A stretch of DNA of 64,000 nt from Diadophis punctatus similis (taxonomy: Eukaryota; Chordata; Lepidosauria; Squamata; Dipsadidae): NCBI GenBank assembly GCA_023053685.1, contig JALIGW010000002.1:245998677-246062676 (forward strand), read 5' to 3'. The notes under the pieces were generated by a model that searched no databases, was not told the origin of the DNA, and was given only the letters and a program-made list of their open reading frames with translations. Positions 10,100 to 21,119 of this stretch are shown here, in pieces; position 1 is the stretch's first letter; each line of letters starts with the position of its first letter. The position numbers were made by a program, and so were the translations under genes.

Positions 10100-10185
10100 C
10101 TCAGTGGTTCCAGTCACAGCCATTCCCAGTCCAGCTGATGATGGCTGGGCTAAGACCGAGTTCCTTGTGGGTGTCATTCCACTAG
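10100..10185 (-). CDS. Gene 1, exon C: Ser/Thr/Ala-rich linker exon
   Basis: This 86-bp exon has a strong acceptor (tctcttttttgtctttcacag) and a donor CTGAG|GTATGT. In phase 1 it encodes SGMTPTRNSVLAQPSSAGLG, then MAVTGTTE, and ends in phase 0. The leading two bases join the last G of exon B to form an Ala codon. It has no domain and fits the variable linker between the SCAN domain and later exons in such genes. In phase 0 it would hit TGA at codon four, so exon B is needed to set the frame. Confidence 0.6.
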
Positions 10186-10189
10186 CTGT

Positions 10190-10416
10190 GAAAGACAAAA
10201 AAGAGAAGTTGAGAAAGGGATCCAGGATTTAGCTTTCGCTGCCCTCTTAGAACACCAATACATTAACTCTTTGGCTCATCAGTGCTATATCTTCATTGGC
10301 GTATAATTTTTATTAGAAATTCTAACATAGGTAAAAGATAAACATCATAACATACAGGGGAAAAATAAGTAGGAAAAAGGGACGGAAAAGTGCAAAGAAC
10401 AATAAAAAATGATATC
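10190..10416. other. Intronic sequence, no recognised feature
   Basis: Begins with the exon C acceptor tract, then plain AT-rich sequence. No repeat that I recognise. Confidence 0.3.
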
Positions 10417-10791
10417 CAGGTAGTCCTTGGCTTACAACAGTCCATTTAGTGACCATTCAAAGTTACAACGGTGCTGAAAAGAGAGACCTATGACCGTTTT
10501 TCACACTTACGACAGTTGCAGCATCCCCATGGTCAGGATCAAAACTCAGGTGCTTGACAACTGACTCACATTTATGACGGTTGCAATGTCCAGGAGTCTT
10601 TTGCGACCTTCTGCCCAGCAAAGTCAATGGGGAAGCCAGATTCACTTAACCGCCATGTTACTAACCTAACAACTGCAGTGATTTACTTAACAACGGTGGG
10701 CAGAAACGTCGTGAAAGGGGGGCAAAGCTCACTTAACCAATGTTCCATTTAGCAACGTAAATTTTTGTGGTCGTAACTCGAGGACTACCTG
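10417..10791. mobile_element. Tc1/mariner-type MITE
   Basis: The ends caggtagtccttggcttac and gtaactcgaggactacctg match the family, but TA flanks are not preserved here. Confidence 0.75.
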
Positions 10792-10907
10792 CGGTGACTT
10801 CCGATCTTTTTTTATGTCTGTTACAACCCTCCTCCGTCATTAAGCTTACATTTTATTTATTAAATTTATTCGCCCCTTATTATTTCGCCGTGGGGTTTGC
10901 TCTAGGT

Positions 10908-11200
10908 CAGCGATGGCTAACCTTTTCCAGACCGAGTGCCCAAAGCGCACGTGTGCCTGAACCCCCAAAATGCAATGCGCGTGCGGCCCCCAGGCATGTG
11001 CCCCGCCCTCGCACACACCACGTGCATACAGACCCCCTGCACACGCCCCTGCGCATACGCATGCTCCCCCCGTGCATGCGTGGCAGAGACCCGACGACCA
11101 GCATGTGCGGCGGAGCTGAACTGGGGCGACGGCTCGCATGCCCACAGAGAGGATGCTGCGTGCCACCTGTGGCACACGTGCCATAGGTTTGCCATCACGG
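10908..11200. mobile_element. hAT-like element, cagtgatggc family
   Basis: The ends cagcgatggctaacc and ggtttgccatcacgg are flanked by a perfect duplication ctctaggt. Confidence 0.9.
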
Positions 11201-11309
11201 CTCTAGGTTCCCTTCTTCTTCTATCAATATGTCAGCTCCAGCAAGCCTGCCGGCGGCCCGGAGCTAGCTATCATTCACACTGGGGGAACAGGCTGTAATC
11301 TGATATCCG

Positions 11310-12297
11310 AGCTGTGAGAGCTTGCTACTATGATCGGGTGTCAGCATGGATGCCTGGATGATGTCAGGATCTGGATGGGGAGGAACAGACTCAAGCTTAA
11401 CCCTGACAAGACTGAGTGGCTCTGGATATTGCCCCTTAAGTACTATTCCGACTGTCCCTCTTTGGTTCTTGGGGGAGAAAATTTAACCCCCTCAGAACGG
11501 GTTCGCAATTTGGGAGTTTTCCTAGATCCACAGCTAAAATTAGATCAACATCTTACAGCTGTGGCTAGGGGAGCCTTTGCACAGGTTCGCCTGGTGCACC
11601 AATTGCGACCATACTTAGAGAAGGAGGCTCTACTCACGGTCACTCATGCCCTTGTCACCTCTAGACTGGATTACTGAAACGCGCTCTACATGGGGCTACC
11701 CTTGAAGAGTATCCGGAGACTCCAATTGGTGCAAAATGCGGCTGCGCGTGCTGTGGTGGGTGTTTCACGATACACCCACGTAACACCGATACTCCGCCAG
11801 CTGCATTGGCTGCCCATCGGTCTCCGGGTACAATTCAAGGTGTTGATCATCATCTTTAAAGCCCTACATGTTACCTCCGGGACCGCATCCTCCCACACAC
11901 TTCCCTTCGACCGGTCAGGTCCCACAGAGTGGGTCTCCTCCAGGTCCCGTCAGCCAAACAATGCCGACTGGCGGGGCCTAGGGGGAGGGCCTTCTCTGTA
12001 GGGGCCCCTGTTCTCTGGAACCAACGTCCCCCAGAGATCCGGATTATCCCCACCTTGCTGGCCTTCCGAAAAGCCATTAAGACATGGCTCTTCCTGCAGG
12101 CGGGGTAATTTTGAGACAACATTACATCGAATGTCTCCCCCATGTATGTTTGTGTGATATAGGTGTTTTAAATTGTTTTTAAATTGCTTTTTAATGATTT
12201 GGTTGGTTGTTTTATTAAAATGTTGTACGCCGCCCTGAGTCCTCAGGGAGTAGGGCGGCATAGAAGAACCTCCAAATAAATAAATAATAAATGTCAA
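11310..12297 (+). pseudogene. L2-group LINE, C-terminal reverse-transcriptase part and 3' tail
   Basis: Frames give DVRIWMGRNRLKLNPDKTEW, RVRNLGVFLDPQLKLDQHL, VTHALVTSRLDY and, after a frame change, RLQLVQNAAARAVVGVSRY and PILRQLHWLPIGLRVQFKVL. These are the conserved L2/CR1-group motifs. The 3' end reads tgtacgccgccctgagtcc and closes with (aaat)n. Confidence 0.88.
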
Positions 12298-12805
12298 GAC
12301 AGCCCTGGAACTTTCTGGAACAGCCCAGAAACAGCTATTCTCAAGCCTCTACTGATTACAAGCCCAGCGAAGAGATTGGATAAGAATTAACCACTGGGGT
12401 GTGGCCCGGGTAGGATAAAGGTGGTGGGGAGCACGGAGTAGGCAGCTCTGACAAAAATTACACTTTGCAATTGATAGGGTTTGTCATCTTGTGCCGGAGG
12501 AGGAATAAAGGAACTTATTACCAGCCAGGATTGTGTGTGGACTCTTTATTTCTCTACCGGAACCTGACCCAATACTTTTTAATTAGCAAATCCATAAATC
12601 GACAATTTAATTCCCGCCCCCCATTTTCAGCAAAAAAAAAGCACAATGGATTTGCTCATCAGGGTTATTTTATTTTCAGTCAGTTGGTGTGGACATATTT
12701 TATGCACAACCGGTTTGTGGCCTGGGCATAAATCCACCAACAGGCACACCCGCTAGGAAAACAAACAAATCCAAGTTGATAAACGAAGCTACTGACTTTT
12801 ATGTA
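12293..12805. other. Possible solo LTR fragment and unassigned sequence
   Basis: Starts tgtcaagacagccctgg and contains a polyadenylation-like aataaagg at about 12505, followed by a short pyrimidine-rich part ending ctgaccca near 12571. That could be a small LTR, but no target duplication is visible. The rest is unassigned. Confidence 0.3.
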
Positions 12806-13626
12806 CAGGTAGCCCTCGAATTAACAACAGTTCGCTTAGTGACCCTTTCCAAGTTACAACGGCCCTGAAAAACGTGACTTACGGCCGTTTTTCACAGTTA
12901 ACGACCTTTGCAGCATCCCCCCACGATCACGTGACCGAAATTCAGATGCTTGGCAACTGAATTAGGGCCCACAGAGTTGGCCTCCTCCAGGTCCCGTCGG
13001 CCAAGCAATGCCGGCTGGCGGGCCCGAGGGGGAGAGCCTTCTCTGTGGCCGGCCCCGTGCTCTGGAACCAACTACCCCCAGAGACTGGGACCATCCCCAC
13101 TCTGCTGGCCTTCCGAAAAGCCGTTAAAACATGGCTTTTCCTGCAGGTGGGGGGGACAGCTTAATCCACCTGAGATCACCCCCCAAGTATGTATGATGTT
13201 GAATGGATGTTGTTGTTTTAATACTGTTTTTTTAAAAATTTGTATTCGTTTTTTAATTATATGTATTTTGATTATTCTTGTATTTCTCCCTGTTGTACGC
13301 CGCCGAGTCCTTCGGGAGTTGGGCGGCATATAAGAATAACAAAATAAATAAAAATAAATAAAAACTGTTTCATACTTATGACCGTTGCAGTGTCCTGGGG
13401 TCACACGATCCCTTTTGCGACCACCTGACAAGCAAAGTCAACGGGGAAAACCAGGTTCACTTAACAACGGTGTTACTCGTTTAACCACCGCGGTGATTCA
13501 CTAACCCACTCTAGCGAGAATGGTCGTAAAATGTGTGTGTGGGGGGAGAGAAACGCACCTAACAAACGTCTCGCTTAGCAACAGAAATTTTGGGGCCAAC
13601 TGTGGTCGTAAGTCAAGGACTGCCTG
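12806..13626. mobile_element. Tc1/mariner-type MITE, split by an L2 fragment
   Basis: The ends caggtagccctcgaatta and gtcaaggactgcctg are each flanked by TA. The body stops at about 12960 and resumes at about 13364, with an L2 3' end between. Confidence 0.8.
12961..13363 (+). repeat. L2-group LINE 3' end nested in a MITE
   Basis: Begins gggcccacagagttggcctc and ends with ttgtacgccgccgagtcctt and (aaat)n. It codes a decayed end of the reverse transcriptase. Confidence 0.85.
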
Positions 13627-13677
13627 TAATTCCTTCCCCGACCAACCAATTTTACCCCTCCCCCCCTTCCAACTGAC

Positions 13678-13750
13678 CTCCAGGTTGGTAGTGCTGCCTC
13701 GGCCTCCCCTCGGCCGCCAGGGAACTAGCTGAGGCCTCTGGCAAAGGAAC
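13678..13750 (-). CDS. Gene 1, exon B: first linker exon after the SCAN exon
   Basis: This 73-bp exon has acceptor ttctttgtccttcttag and donor CCTGGAG|GTCAGT. In phase 0 it reads VPLPEASASSLAAEGRPRQ, then HYQPG, and leaves one base. It is the exon needed to pass from the phase 0 donor of the SCAN exon to the phase 1 acceptor of exon C, and it is found between them on the same strand. No domain; probably a disordered linker. The nearby MITE ends 50 bp away, so the exon is unlikely to be part of it. Confidence 0.6.
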
Positions 13751-14256
13751 CTAAGAAGGACAAAGAATGAGAAGTAAATAACGGCCCCGCTGCATTTCTC
13801 CATTTTCTGCTTTTTCAAGCAATGAAAACATTACATCGGGACTGATTAATATGGACCGGGTGCATGCAATTTTTTTTTAAATTAAAGTTTTTTTATGTAT
13901 TGTACAATTAGAAACATACAGAAAAGACAAAAAAAATTAAAAATGGACATGACGTAATATTCCAGTTTACACATTTTCATCGAGTTATTTCTCTTCCTAA
14001 ATATAATTCTTTATCACTACATAAATATATCTCTATTTTATGTACAATACTAAATCCATTTTCCTTATTTACTAGTGTAAAAATATATACATCTTCAACT
14101 TATCGCCAAGTCATAATCCCAACGTTCCTCTTTGATTCCCACCAATGATTTAATATATCCCAGATTTCAAAGCACTCTGATTCCTTTTTATCTTTTAGTT
14201 CCATCGTGAGTCTGCCCATTTCCGCACAATATCTTATACTATAGATTGGGCTACTG

Positions 14257-15237
14257 CAAGGGTCGGAAATTGCGGCTCGCGAGCCACATGTGGCTCTTTG
14301 GGCTCGCTGCTGTGGCTCCCTGTCCTATCACTGGCTGGCCTCGCCCCCCTCCCTCACCTGGCCTGAGAGGGTACAGGAGACGGCGGGAATGGAGAAGCGG
14401 CGGGGCTGTTTCTCTGGTGCTGGTTGAGGAACATAGCTACCCACGGCGGAGACTTCCCTTCAGGCGACGCTCCTCCCCCTCTCGCGACTCCCTGACTTGC
14501 TGTGGCAGGGCCAGTAGGGTGCACATGCACGGGGATATCCTCTTGGAAGCCGCAGAGAAGTGAGAACCTTCCTTCTGGAAGCGAGAAGCCGCAGAGGGTG
14601 GCCGGTTTCTCGCTTAAGGAGGGTATTTGGATGCGGCTTCTCTCCTTCCCTAAGGATCCGGCCATTGCCTTGCCGTGTCCCCCCCCTGATCTTCGGCCGA
14701 GCGGGGAGGATGTGAGCTCCAGCCTGAAGCGGCAGGAAGCGAAGAGCTGCGGGGGGGGGAGGGGGGTGACGGAACGGGACACGGCAAGGCAATGGCCAGA
14801 TTCTTAGAGCAGGACAGAAGCCGTGTCCAAAGACCCTCCTTAAGTGAGCAGCCGCCCACCCTCCGCGTGCGCCTTTGCGAGGGTCTCCCCGTGCGCAACA
14901 CAGCCAGCCGCGAGAAGGGGAGGAAGGTCGCCTGAAGAGAAGCCGGGGGTGGCGATCGTACAGAGAGAGAAAGGGAGAGAGAGGGAGAAAGAGAGAGATG
15001 AGAGAAAAAGAGATGGGAGAAAGAGAGAGATAAGGGAGGGAAAAGAGAGAGAGAGAGACCTTTTTCTCATAGAAAAGAAAACAGCCACAAAACCTAGGTA
15101 GGCGTAGCTGAGGGTGGGATCAGTGGGAGTGACACTGAGTTGGCCACGCCCACCCAGGTTTTGGGCTTCGGGTGTTTTGTTTTCTCTGGGAAATGGGTCC
15201 AAATGGCTCTTTGAGTTTTTAAGATTGCCGACCCCTG
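14257..15237. mobile_element. hAT-like element with tggctcttt ends, 981 bp
   Basis: The ends caagggtcggaaattgcgg and attgccgacccctg lie between perfect copies of ggctactg. The centre is GC-rich, with a purine-rich (gagaga) stretch at about 14960-15060. The GC-rich ORFs have no recognisable domain. The insertion lies in the L2 phrase for DYCNALY. Confidence 0.9.
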
Positions 15238-16110
15238 GGCTACTGTAATGCGCTCTACATGGGGCTACCCTTGAAGAGTATTCGGAGACTTCAACTGATG
15301 CAAAATGCGGCTGCGCGTGCTGTGGTGGGTGTCTCAAGATACACCCACGTAACACCCATACTCCGCCAGTTGCATTGGCTGCCCATTGGTCTCCGGGTAC
15401 AATTCAAGGTGTTGATCATCATCTTTAAAGCCCTACATGGCTTAGGACCACGTTATCTCTGGGACCGCATTCTACCTCATACTTCCATTCGACCGATCAA
15501 ATCCCACAGTGTGGGCCTCCTCCAGGTTCCGTCAACCAAACAATGTCGACTGGCGGGGCCTAGGGGGAGGGCCTTCTCTGTGGGCGCCCCTGCTTTCTGG
15601 AACCAACTCCCCCCAGAGATACGAATTATCCCCACCGTGCTGGCCTTCCGAAAAGCCGTGAAGACATGGCTCTTCCGGCAGGCGGGGTTTTGAGACTTCA
15701 TCTTGGTCTCCCCCATGTATGTAAGCAATAGCAATAGCAATAGCAATAGCACTTAGACTTATATACCGCTTCATAGTGCTTTTACAGCCCTCTCTAAGCG
15801 GTTTACAGAGTTCAGCATATTGCCCCCAACAATCTGGGTCCTCATTTTACCCACCTCAGAAGGATGGAAGGCTGAGTCAACCTTGAGCCTGGTGAGATTT
15901 GAACAGCTGAACTGCTGAACTAGCAGTAGCCTGCAGTGCTGCATTTAACCACTGCACCATCTCGGCTAAGATTGTGTATGCTTTTTAAAATGTATTTTAA
16001 ATTGTTTTATATGATATTGTTTAGTGGTCTTCAAATGTTGTACGCCGCCCTGAGTCCCCAGGGAGTAGGGTGGCATATAAGAATCCTAAATAAATAAATA
16101 AATAAATAAA
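15238..16110 (+). pseudogene. L2-group LINE 3' part
   Basis: Reads GLPLKSIRRLQLMQNAAARA, YTHVTPILRQLHWLPIGLR and FKALHGLGPRYLWDRILPHT in one frame as far as AVKTWLFRQAGF. The 3' tail ttgtacgccgccctgagtcc follows after a nested SINE (15723-15967). Confidence 0.88.
15723..15967 (-). repeat. Sauria-type SINE inside L2
   Basis: Begins with agcaat units and ccgcttcatagtgctt, and ends with the tRNA-like head near accatctcggct. Confidence 0.88.
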
Positions 16111-16350
16111 TACAGCATCTCTTCCTCTGTGGGGATTTCTATGTTTTTCCATTTTTGTACAAAAACCAATCTAGCAGCAGTCAAAATGTGTAACATTAAA
16201 TATATTGTTCCCTTTCCGTATTTATCTATAGTAATACGCAGTAAGAAGAGTTCCGGTTTTAATTCTATCTTTAACATTAATATTTCCTCTAACCGTTGTT
16301 TTATTTTATGCCAAAATTCACATGCTTTTGAGCATTCTTCACTTGGTTAC

Positions 16351-16647
16351 TGAATTCATCTCCCCCCCTGGGTTCACACGACGTTACAGATGCTAAGCAA
16401 GCTTGAAGCTAACAAGATTAAATTCACCGTGCAATCCCAACCATCCAAGTCTGCTTAACTCATAAAACCTGGATGAGGGTGGAGGTTCGTTCTCTGAGCT
16501 TTGTGGGTTTGGTTTCCGAACGTTTCAATTACCAGGCCAGGTAACATCTTCAGCGGAGTTTAGGGGATTGTCAGTGTTGGTCTTCTTCTCGTTTATAAGG
16601 TCTTCGTGGGGTCAGTAGGTCTTGTGATGGGAGGGTCATGTCAGGTA
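16351..16647. other. Unassigned intronic sequence
   Basis: No ORF, splice-flanked exon or named repeat. The phrase ccgaacgtttcaattacc suggests an old interspersed repeat. Confidence 0.3.
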
Positions 16648-17045
16648 TGAGCCTCGGTGGCGCAGTGGTTAGAGTGCAGTACTGCAGGCTACTTCTGCTG
16701 ACTGCCGGCTGACTGCCATTTGGCAGTTCGAATCTCACCAGGACTCAAGGGTGACTCAGCCATCCGTCCTTCCGAGGTGGGTAAAATGAGGAGCCAGATT
16801 GTTGGGGGGGGGGGAGGCAATAGGCTGACTCTGTAAAACCGCTTAGAGAGGGCGGGAAAGCACTGTGAAGCGGTATATAAGTCTAAGGCAGGGGTCCCCA
16901 AACTTGGCAACTTTAAGACTTGTGGACTTCAAGTCCCAGAATTCTCCAGCCAGCATAGCTGCCTGGAGAATTCTGGGACTTGAAGTCCACAAGTTTTAAA
17001 GTTGCCAAGTTTGGGGACCCCTGGTCTAAGGGCTATTGCTAGTGC
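16648..17045 (+). repeat. Sauria-type SINE split by a palindromic MITE
   Basis: The head reads gcctcggtggcgcagtggtt and the tail gcggtatataagtctaagg. The last part (ggctattgctagtgct) lies beyond the MITE at 16889-17023. Confidence 0.85.
16889..17023. mobile_element. Palindromic MITE inside a SINE
   Basis: Starts caggggtccccaaacttgg and ends in its exact inverse, flanked by perfect copies of gtctaagg. It folds into an almost uninterrupted hairpin of about 65 bp. Confidence 0.93.
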
Positions 17046-19960
17046 TATGGGTCTAGTGATGTGAGGGGTCTTGTGAGGTGTGAGTCACATCAAGTGAGGG
17101 TTTTGTGAGGGGACAGTTGTGGGTCTAGTGATGTCAGGGGTCTTGTGAGGTCACATCAGGTGAGGGTCTTTTGAAGGGTCAGGTGTGGGTTACGTCAGGT
17201 GAGGGTCTTGTGAAGAGTCTTGTGAGGGGTCAGGTGTCGGGCAGGTCAGGTGAGGGTCTTGTGAAGGGTCTTGTGAGGGGTCAGATGTGGGTTACGTCAT
17301 GTGAGGGTCTTGTGAAGGGTCAGGTGAGGGGTCAGGTGAGGGTTTTATGAGGGGACAGGTGTGGGTCTAGTGATGTGAGGGGTCTTGTGAGGGTCACGTC
17401 AGGTGTGGGTCTTGTGAGGGGTCAGGTGTGGGTCTTGTGAGGGGTCAGGTGTGGGTCTTGTGAAGGGTCTTGTGAGGGGTCAGGTGTGGGTCTTGTGAGG
17501 GGTCAGGTGTGGGTCTTGTGAGGGGTCAGGTGTGGGTCTTGTGAAGGGTCTTGTGAGGGGTCAGGTGTGGGTCAGGTGAGGGGTCAGGTGAGGGTCTTGT
17601 GAAGGGTCTTGTGAGAGATCAGGTGTGGGGCAGGTCAGGTGAGGGTCTTGTGAAGGGTCTTGTGAGGGGTCAGATGTGGGTTACGTCATGTGAGGGTCTT
17701 GTGAAGGGTCTTGTGAGGGGTCAGGTGAGGGTTTTATGAGGGGACAGGTGTGGGTCTAGTGATGTGAGGGGTCTTGTGAGGGGTCAGATGTGGGTTACGT
17801 CATGTGAGGGTCTTGTGAAGGGTCAGGTGAGGGGTCAGGTGAGGGTTTTATGAGGGGACAGGTGTGGGTCTAGTGATGTGAGGGGTCTTGTGAGGGTCAC
17901 GTCAGGTGTGGGTCTTGTGAGGGGTCAGGTGTGGTTCTTGTGAGGGGTCAGGTGTGGGTCTTGTGAGGGGTCAGGTGTGGGTCTTGTGAGGGGTCAGGTG
18001 AGGGTCTTGTGAAGGGTCTTGTGAGGGGTCAGATGTGGGTCGGGTCAGGTGAGGGTCTTATGAGGGGTCAGGTGTGGGTCTTGTGAGGGGTCAGGTGTGG
18101 GTCTTGTGAGGGGTCAGGTGTGGGTCTTGTGAGGGGTCAGGTGTGGGTCTTGTGAAGGGTCTTGTGAGGGGTCAGGTGTGGGTCTTGTGAGGGGTTAGGT
18201 GTGGGTCTTGTGAGGGGTCAGGTGTGGGTCTTGTGAAGGGTCTTGTGAGGGGTCAGGTGTGGGTCTTGTGAGGGGTCAGGTGTGGGTCTTGTGAGGGGTC
18301 AGGTGAGGGTCTTGTGAAGGGTCTTGTGAGAGATCAGGTGTGGGGCAGGTCAGGTGAGGGTCTTGTGAAGGGTCTTGTGAGGGGTCAGATGTGGGTTACG
18401 TCATGTGAGGGTCTTGTGAAGGGTCAGGTGAGGGTTTTATGAGGGGACAGGTGTGGGTCTAGTGATGTGAGGGGTCTTGTGAGGGGTCAGATGTGGGTTA
18501 CGTCATGTGAGGGTCTTGTGAAGGGTCAGGTGAGGGGTCAGGTGAGGGTTTTATGAGGGGACAGGTGTGGGTCTAGTGATGTGAGGGGTCTTGTGAGGGT
18601 CACGTCAGGTGTGGGTCTTGTGAGGGGTCAGGTGTGGGTCTTGTGAGGGGTCAGGTGTGGGTCTTGTGAGGGGTCAGGTGTGGGTCTTATGAGGGGTCAG
18701 GTGTGGGTCTTGTGAGGGGTCAGGTGTGGGTCTTGTGAGGGGTCAGGTGTGGGTCTTGTGAGGGGTCAGGTGTGGGTCTTGTGAGGGGTCAGGTGTGGGT
18801 CTTGTGAGGGGTCAGGTGTGGGTCTTGTGAGGGGTCAGGTGTGGGTCTTGTGAGGGGTCAGGTGTGGGTCTTGTGAGGGGTCAGGTGTGGGTCTTGTGAG
18901 GGGTCAGGTGTGGGTCTTGTGAGGGGTCAGGTGTGGGTCTTGTGAGGGGTCAGGTGTGGGTCTTGTGAGGGGTCAGGTGTGGGTCTTGTGAGGGGTCAGA
19001 TGTGGGTCGGGTCAGGTGAGGGTCTTATGAGGGGTCAGGTGTGGGTCTTGTGAGGGGTAAAGTGTGGGTCGGGTCAGGTGAGGGTCTTGTGAAGGGTCTT
19101 GTGAGGGGTCAGATGTGGGTCGGGTCAGGTGAGGGTCTTATGAGGGGTCAGGTGTGGGTCTTGTGAGGGGTCAGGTGTGGGTCTTGTGAGGGGTAAGGTG
19201 TGGGTCGGGTCACGTGAGGGTCTTGTGAAGGGTCTTGTGAGGGGTCAGATGTGGGTCGGGTCAGGTGAGAGTCTTGTGAAGGGTCTTGTGAGGGGTCAGG
19301 TGTGGGTCTTGTGAGGGGTCAGGTGTGGGTCTTGTGAGGGGTCAGGTGTGGGTCTTGTGAGGGGTCAGGTGTGGGTCTTGTGAGGGGTCAGGTGTGGGTC
19401 GGGTCAGGTGAGGGTCTTATGAGGGGTCAGGTGTGGGTCTTGTGAGGGGTAAGGTGTGGGTCGGGTCAGGTGAGGGTCTTGTGAAGGGTCTTGTGAGGGA
19501 TCAGATGTGGGTCGGGTCAGGTGAGGGTCTTATGAGGGGTCAGGTGTGGGTCTTGTGAGGGGTCAGGTGTGGGTCTTGTGAGGGGTAAGGTGTGGGTCGG
19601 GTCACGTGAGGGTCTTGTGAAGGGTCTTGTGAGGGGTCAGATGTGGGTCGGGTCAGGTGAGGGTCTTGTGAAGGGTCTTGTGAGGGGTCAGATGTGGGTC
19701 GGGTCAGGTGTGGGTCTTGTGAGGGGTCAGGTGTGGGTCTTGTGAGGGGTCAGGTGTGGGTCTTGTGAGGGGTAAGGTGTGGGTCGGGTCAGGTGAGGGT
19801 CTTGTGAGGGGTCAGATGTGGGTCGGGTCAGGTGAGGGTCTTATGAGGGGACAGGTGTGGGTCTAGTGATGTGAGAGGTCTTGTGAGGGTCACGTCAGGT
19901 GTGGGTCTTGTGAGGGTCCTGTGAGGGGCCAGGTGTGGGTTACGTCAGGTGAGGGTCTTG
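17046..19960. repeat. 2.9 kb GT-rich minisatellite
   Basis: The array is built on a 23-bp unit gggtcttgtgaggggtcaggtg(t). Variants include gaagggtcttgtgagg, ggtcgggtcaggtgag, ggttacgtcatgtgag and ctagtgatgtgagg. The variants recur in longer patterns, with the cleanest 23-bp stretch at about 18600-18990. The plus strand is G-rich with many GGG and GGGG runs. It lies in the gene 1 intron, about 0.5 kb from the SCAN exon. It has no CRISPR character, because units abut and have no unique spacers. Confidence 0.95.
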
Positions 19961-20233
19961 TGGGGAAGCCTTTTATAAGCAGAAGAACAGCAACCCTGAC
20001 AATCTTGGAGAATGAATCTCTATCCTCATCCTACACCTGAGCGACAGATATTCAGCAGTAGAGCAGAATTATCCTGGTTCCAGGATATCCTGGGGACTGG
20101 CTGCCTCATAAATTTGGCTGTCTAGGATTTAATCAGCAGAAGAGCCTTCTCCAACTTGGAGAGCTCTCCTGCCCCTCCTCCTCCTCCTCCCACCTTCTGT
20201 ACAGGCTGGATGGGAAACGGAAGCATCTACAAG
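19961..20233. other. Sequence between minisatellite and MITE
   Basis: Unique-looking sequence with a small (ctc)n stretch near 20175-20192. No exon seen. Confidence 0.3.
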
Positions 20234-20368
20234 CAGGGATCTCTAACCGTGGCAACTTTATGACTGGTGGACCTCAACTCCCAGAATTCCTCAGCCACCA
20301 CAACTGGCTGAGGAATTCTGGGAGTTGAAGTCCACCAGTCGTAACGTTGCCATGGTTGGAGACCCCTG
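20234..20368. mobile_element. Palindromic MITE beside the SCAN exon
   Basis: Arms acctcaactcccagaattcc and the inverse are joined through cagccaccacaactggctg. It lies 74 bp from the SCAN exon donor, within the intron. Flanks share atctac only approximately. Confidence 0.8.
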
Positions 20369-20441
20369 ATCTACGGCGACTCTTCCTTCTCCCTGCAAAG
20401 AACAACGGAGGGCACTCAGGCCCCAAATGCCCATTCCTCAC

Positions 20442-21119
20442 CTGCCAGTCGCAGGGCCTGGGTGCGTGACGATGACCCATCAGGAAATCTTCCGCCAACG
20501 CAACCGTCTCGACGCAGTCCTTCGGCCCGCATTCACGCACCCAGTTCTGGGCTTCGGCGGGCAGCATTCCCAGAAGCTGTTCTTGGATGATCATCTCTAG
20601 GATCTGCTCCTTGGTGTGGCTCTCGGGTTTCAACCACTGGCGGCAAAGATCCTGGAGCTGGCTGTACACCCTGCGGGGCCCTTCCAGCTCCTGGTAGCAG
20701 CACTGCCGGAAATGCTGACGTTTCATTTCCCTGCGGAGAGCATCCGCCCGCAGGATGGCGGCCTTCACCTTCACGTAGTCGCTCCTATCCCGGGCCTCCA
20801 GCCTACAGAAGGATTGCTCCATTCCTGCCCGGAAGGCTGGCAGCAGCTGGCGCACCCAATCGTCTCGGGGCCACTGGCAAGCTTCGGCCACTTGTTCGAA
20901 GGCCATCAGAAACGCCCGGGCGTCATCCCAGGGCGCCATGTCGGTTAATTGGACGTTTCCCCAGCTCGCGTGGGCGGGTTGCAGCGTGTTCAGAAATTCC
21001 TGCCACTGGGCCTCCCACTGCTGGGGTAAGGCCACTTCTGGCTGTTGGTTCACCTGCCTTGGCACCCCTTTAAAATACATCACCTGGACAATGCGCGGGA
21101 CTTTTCCTGACTTCTCCAT
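20442..21119 (-). CDS. Gene 1, exon A: SCAN-domain exon with a capsid-like N-terminal half
   Basis: This exon encodes the first 226 residues of a SCAN zinc-finger protein, probably a nuclear transcription regulator that pairs through SCAN. The start ATG at 21119 has a good context (aaaccATGG). The SCAN domain spans about residues 139-215 (PRRVYSQLQDLCRQWLKPES, then HTKEQILEMIIQEQLLGMLP and VALAEDFL). Residues 62-138 (MAPWDDARAFLMAFEQVAEA and onward to a WVRQLLPAF segment) look like the N-terminal lobe of a retroelement capsid. The exon ends GACTGGCAG|GTGAGG in phase 0, which fits exon B at 13750. Residues 1-61 are unassigned. I found no lesion. The protein is only part of the product, because the zinc-finger exon lies outside the window. 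Confidence 0.87.

Larger units (their letters stand above)
13866..16350 (-). pseudogene. L1 LINE ORF2 C-terminus and 3' UTR, interrupted
   Basis: Minus-strand text at 16107-16350 reads HILTAARLVFVQKWKNIEIP. After a 1.9 kb interruption it continues at about 14110-14245 as AEMGRLTMELKDKKESECFE and then WWESKRNVGIMTWR-stop. These are the last conserved segments of L1 ORF2. The 3' UTR runs to a poly(T) at about 13870. The interruption is an L2 fragment that itself carries a hAT-like element and a SINE. Confidence 0.82.

Noticed and set aside
14246..14807. GC-rich open frames on both strands
   Set aside because: Entirely within the hAT-like element at 14257-15237.
17046..19960. Array of short repeats, considered as CRISPR-like
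   Set aside because: Units abut without unique spacers, variants recur, and the context is a vertebrate intron. It is a minisatellite.
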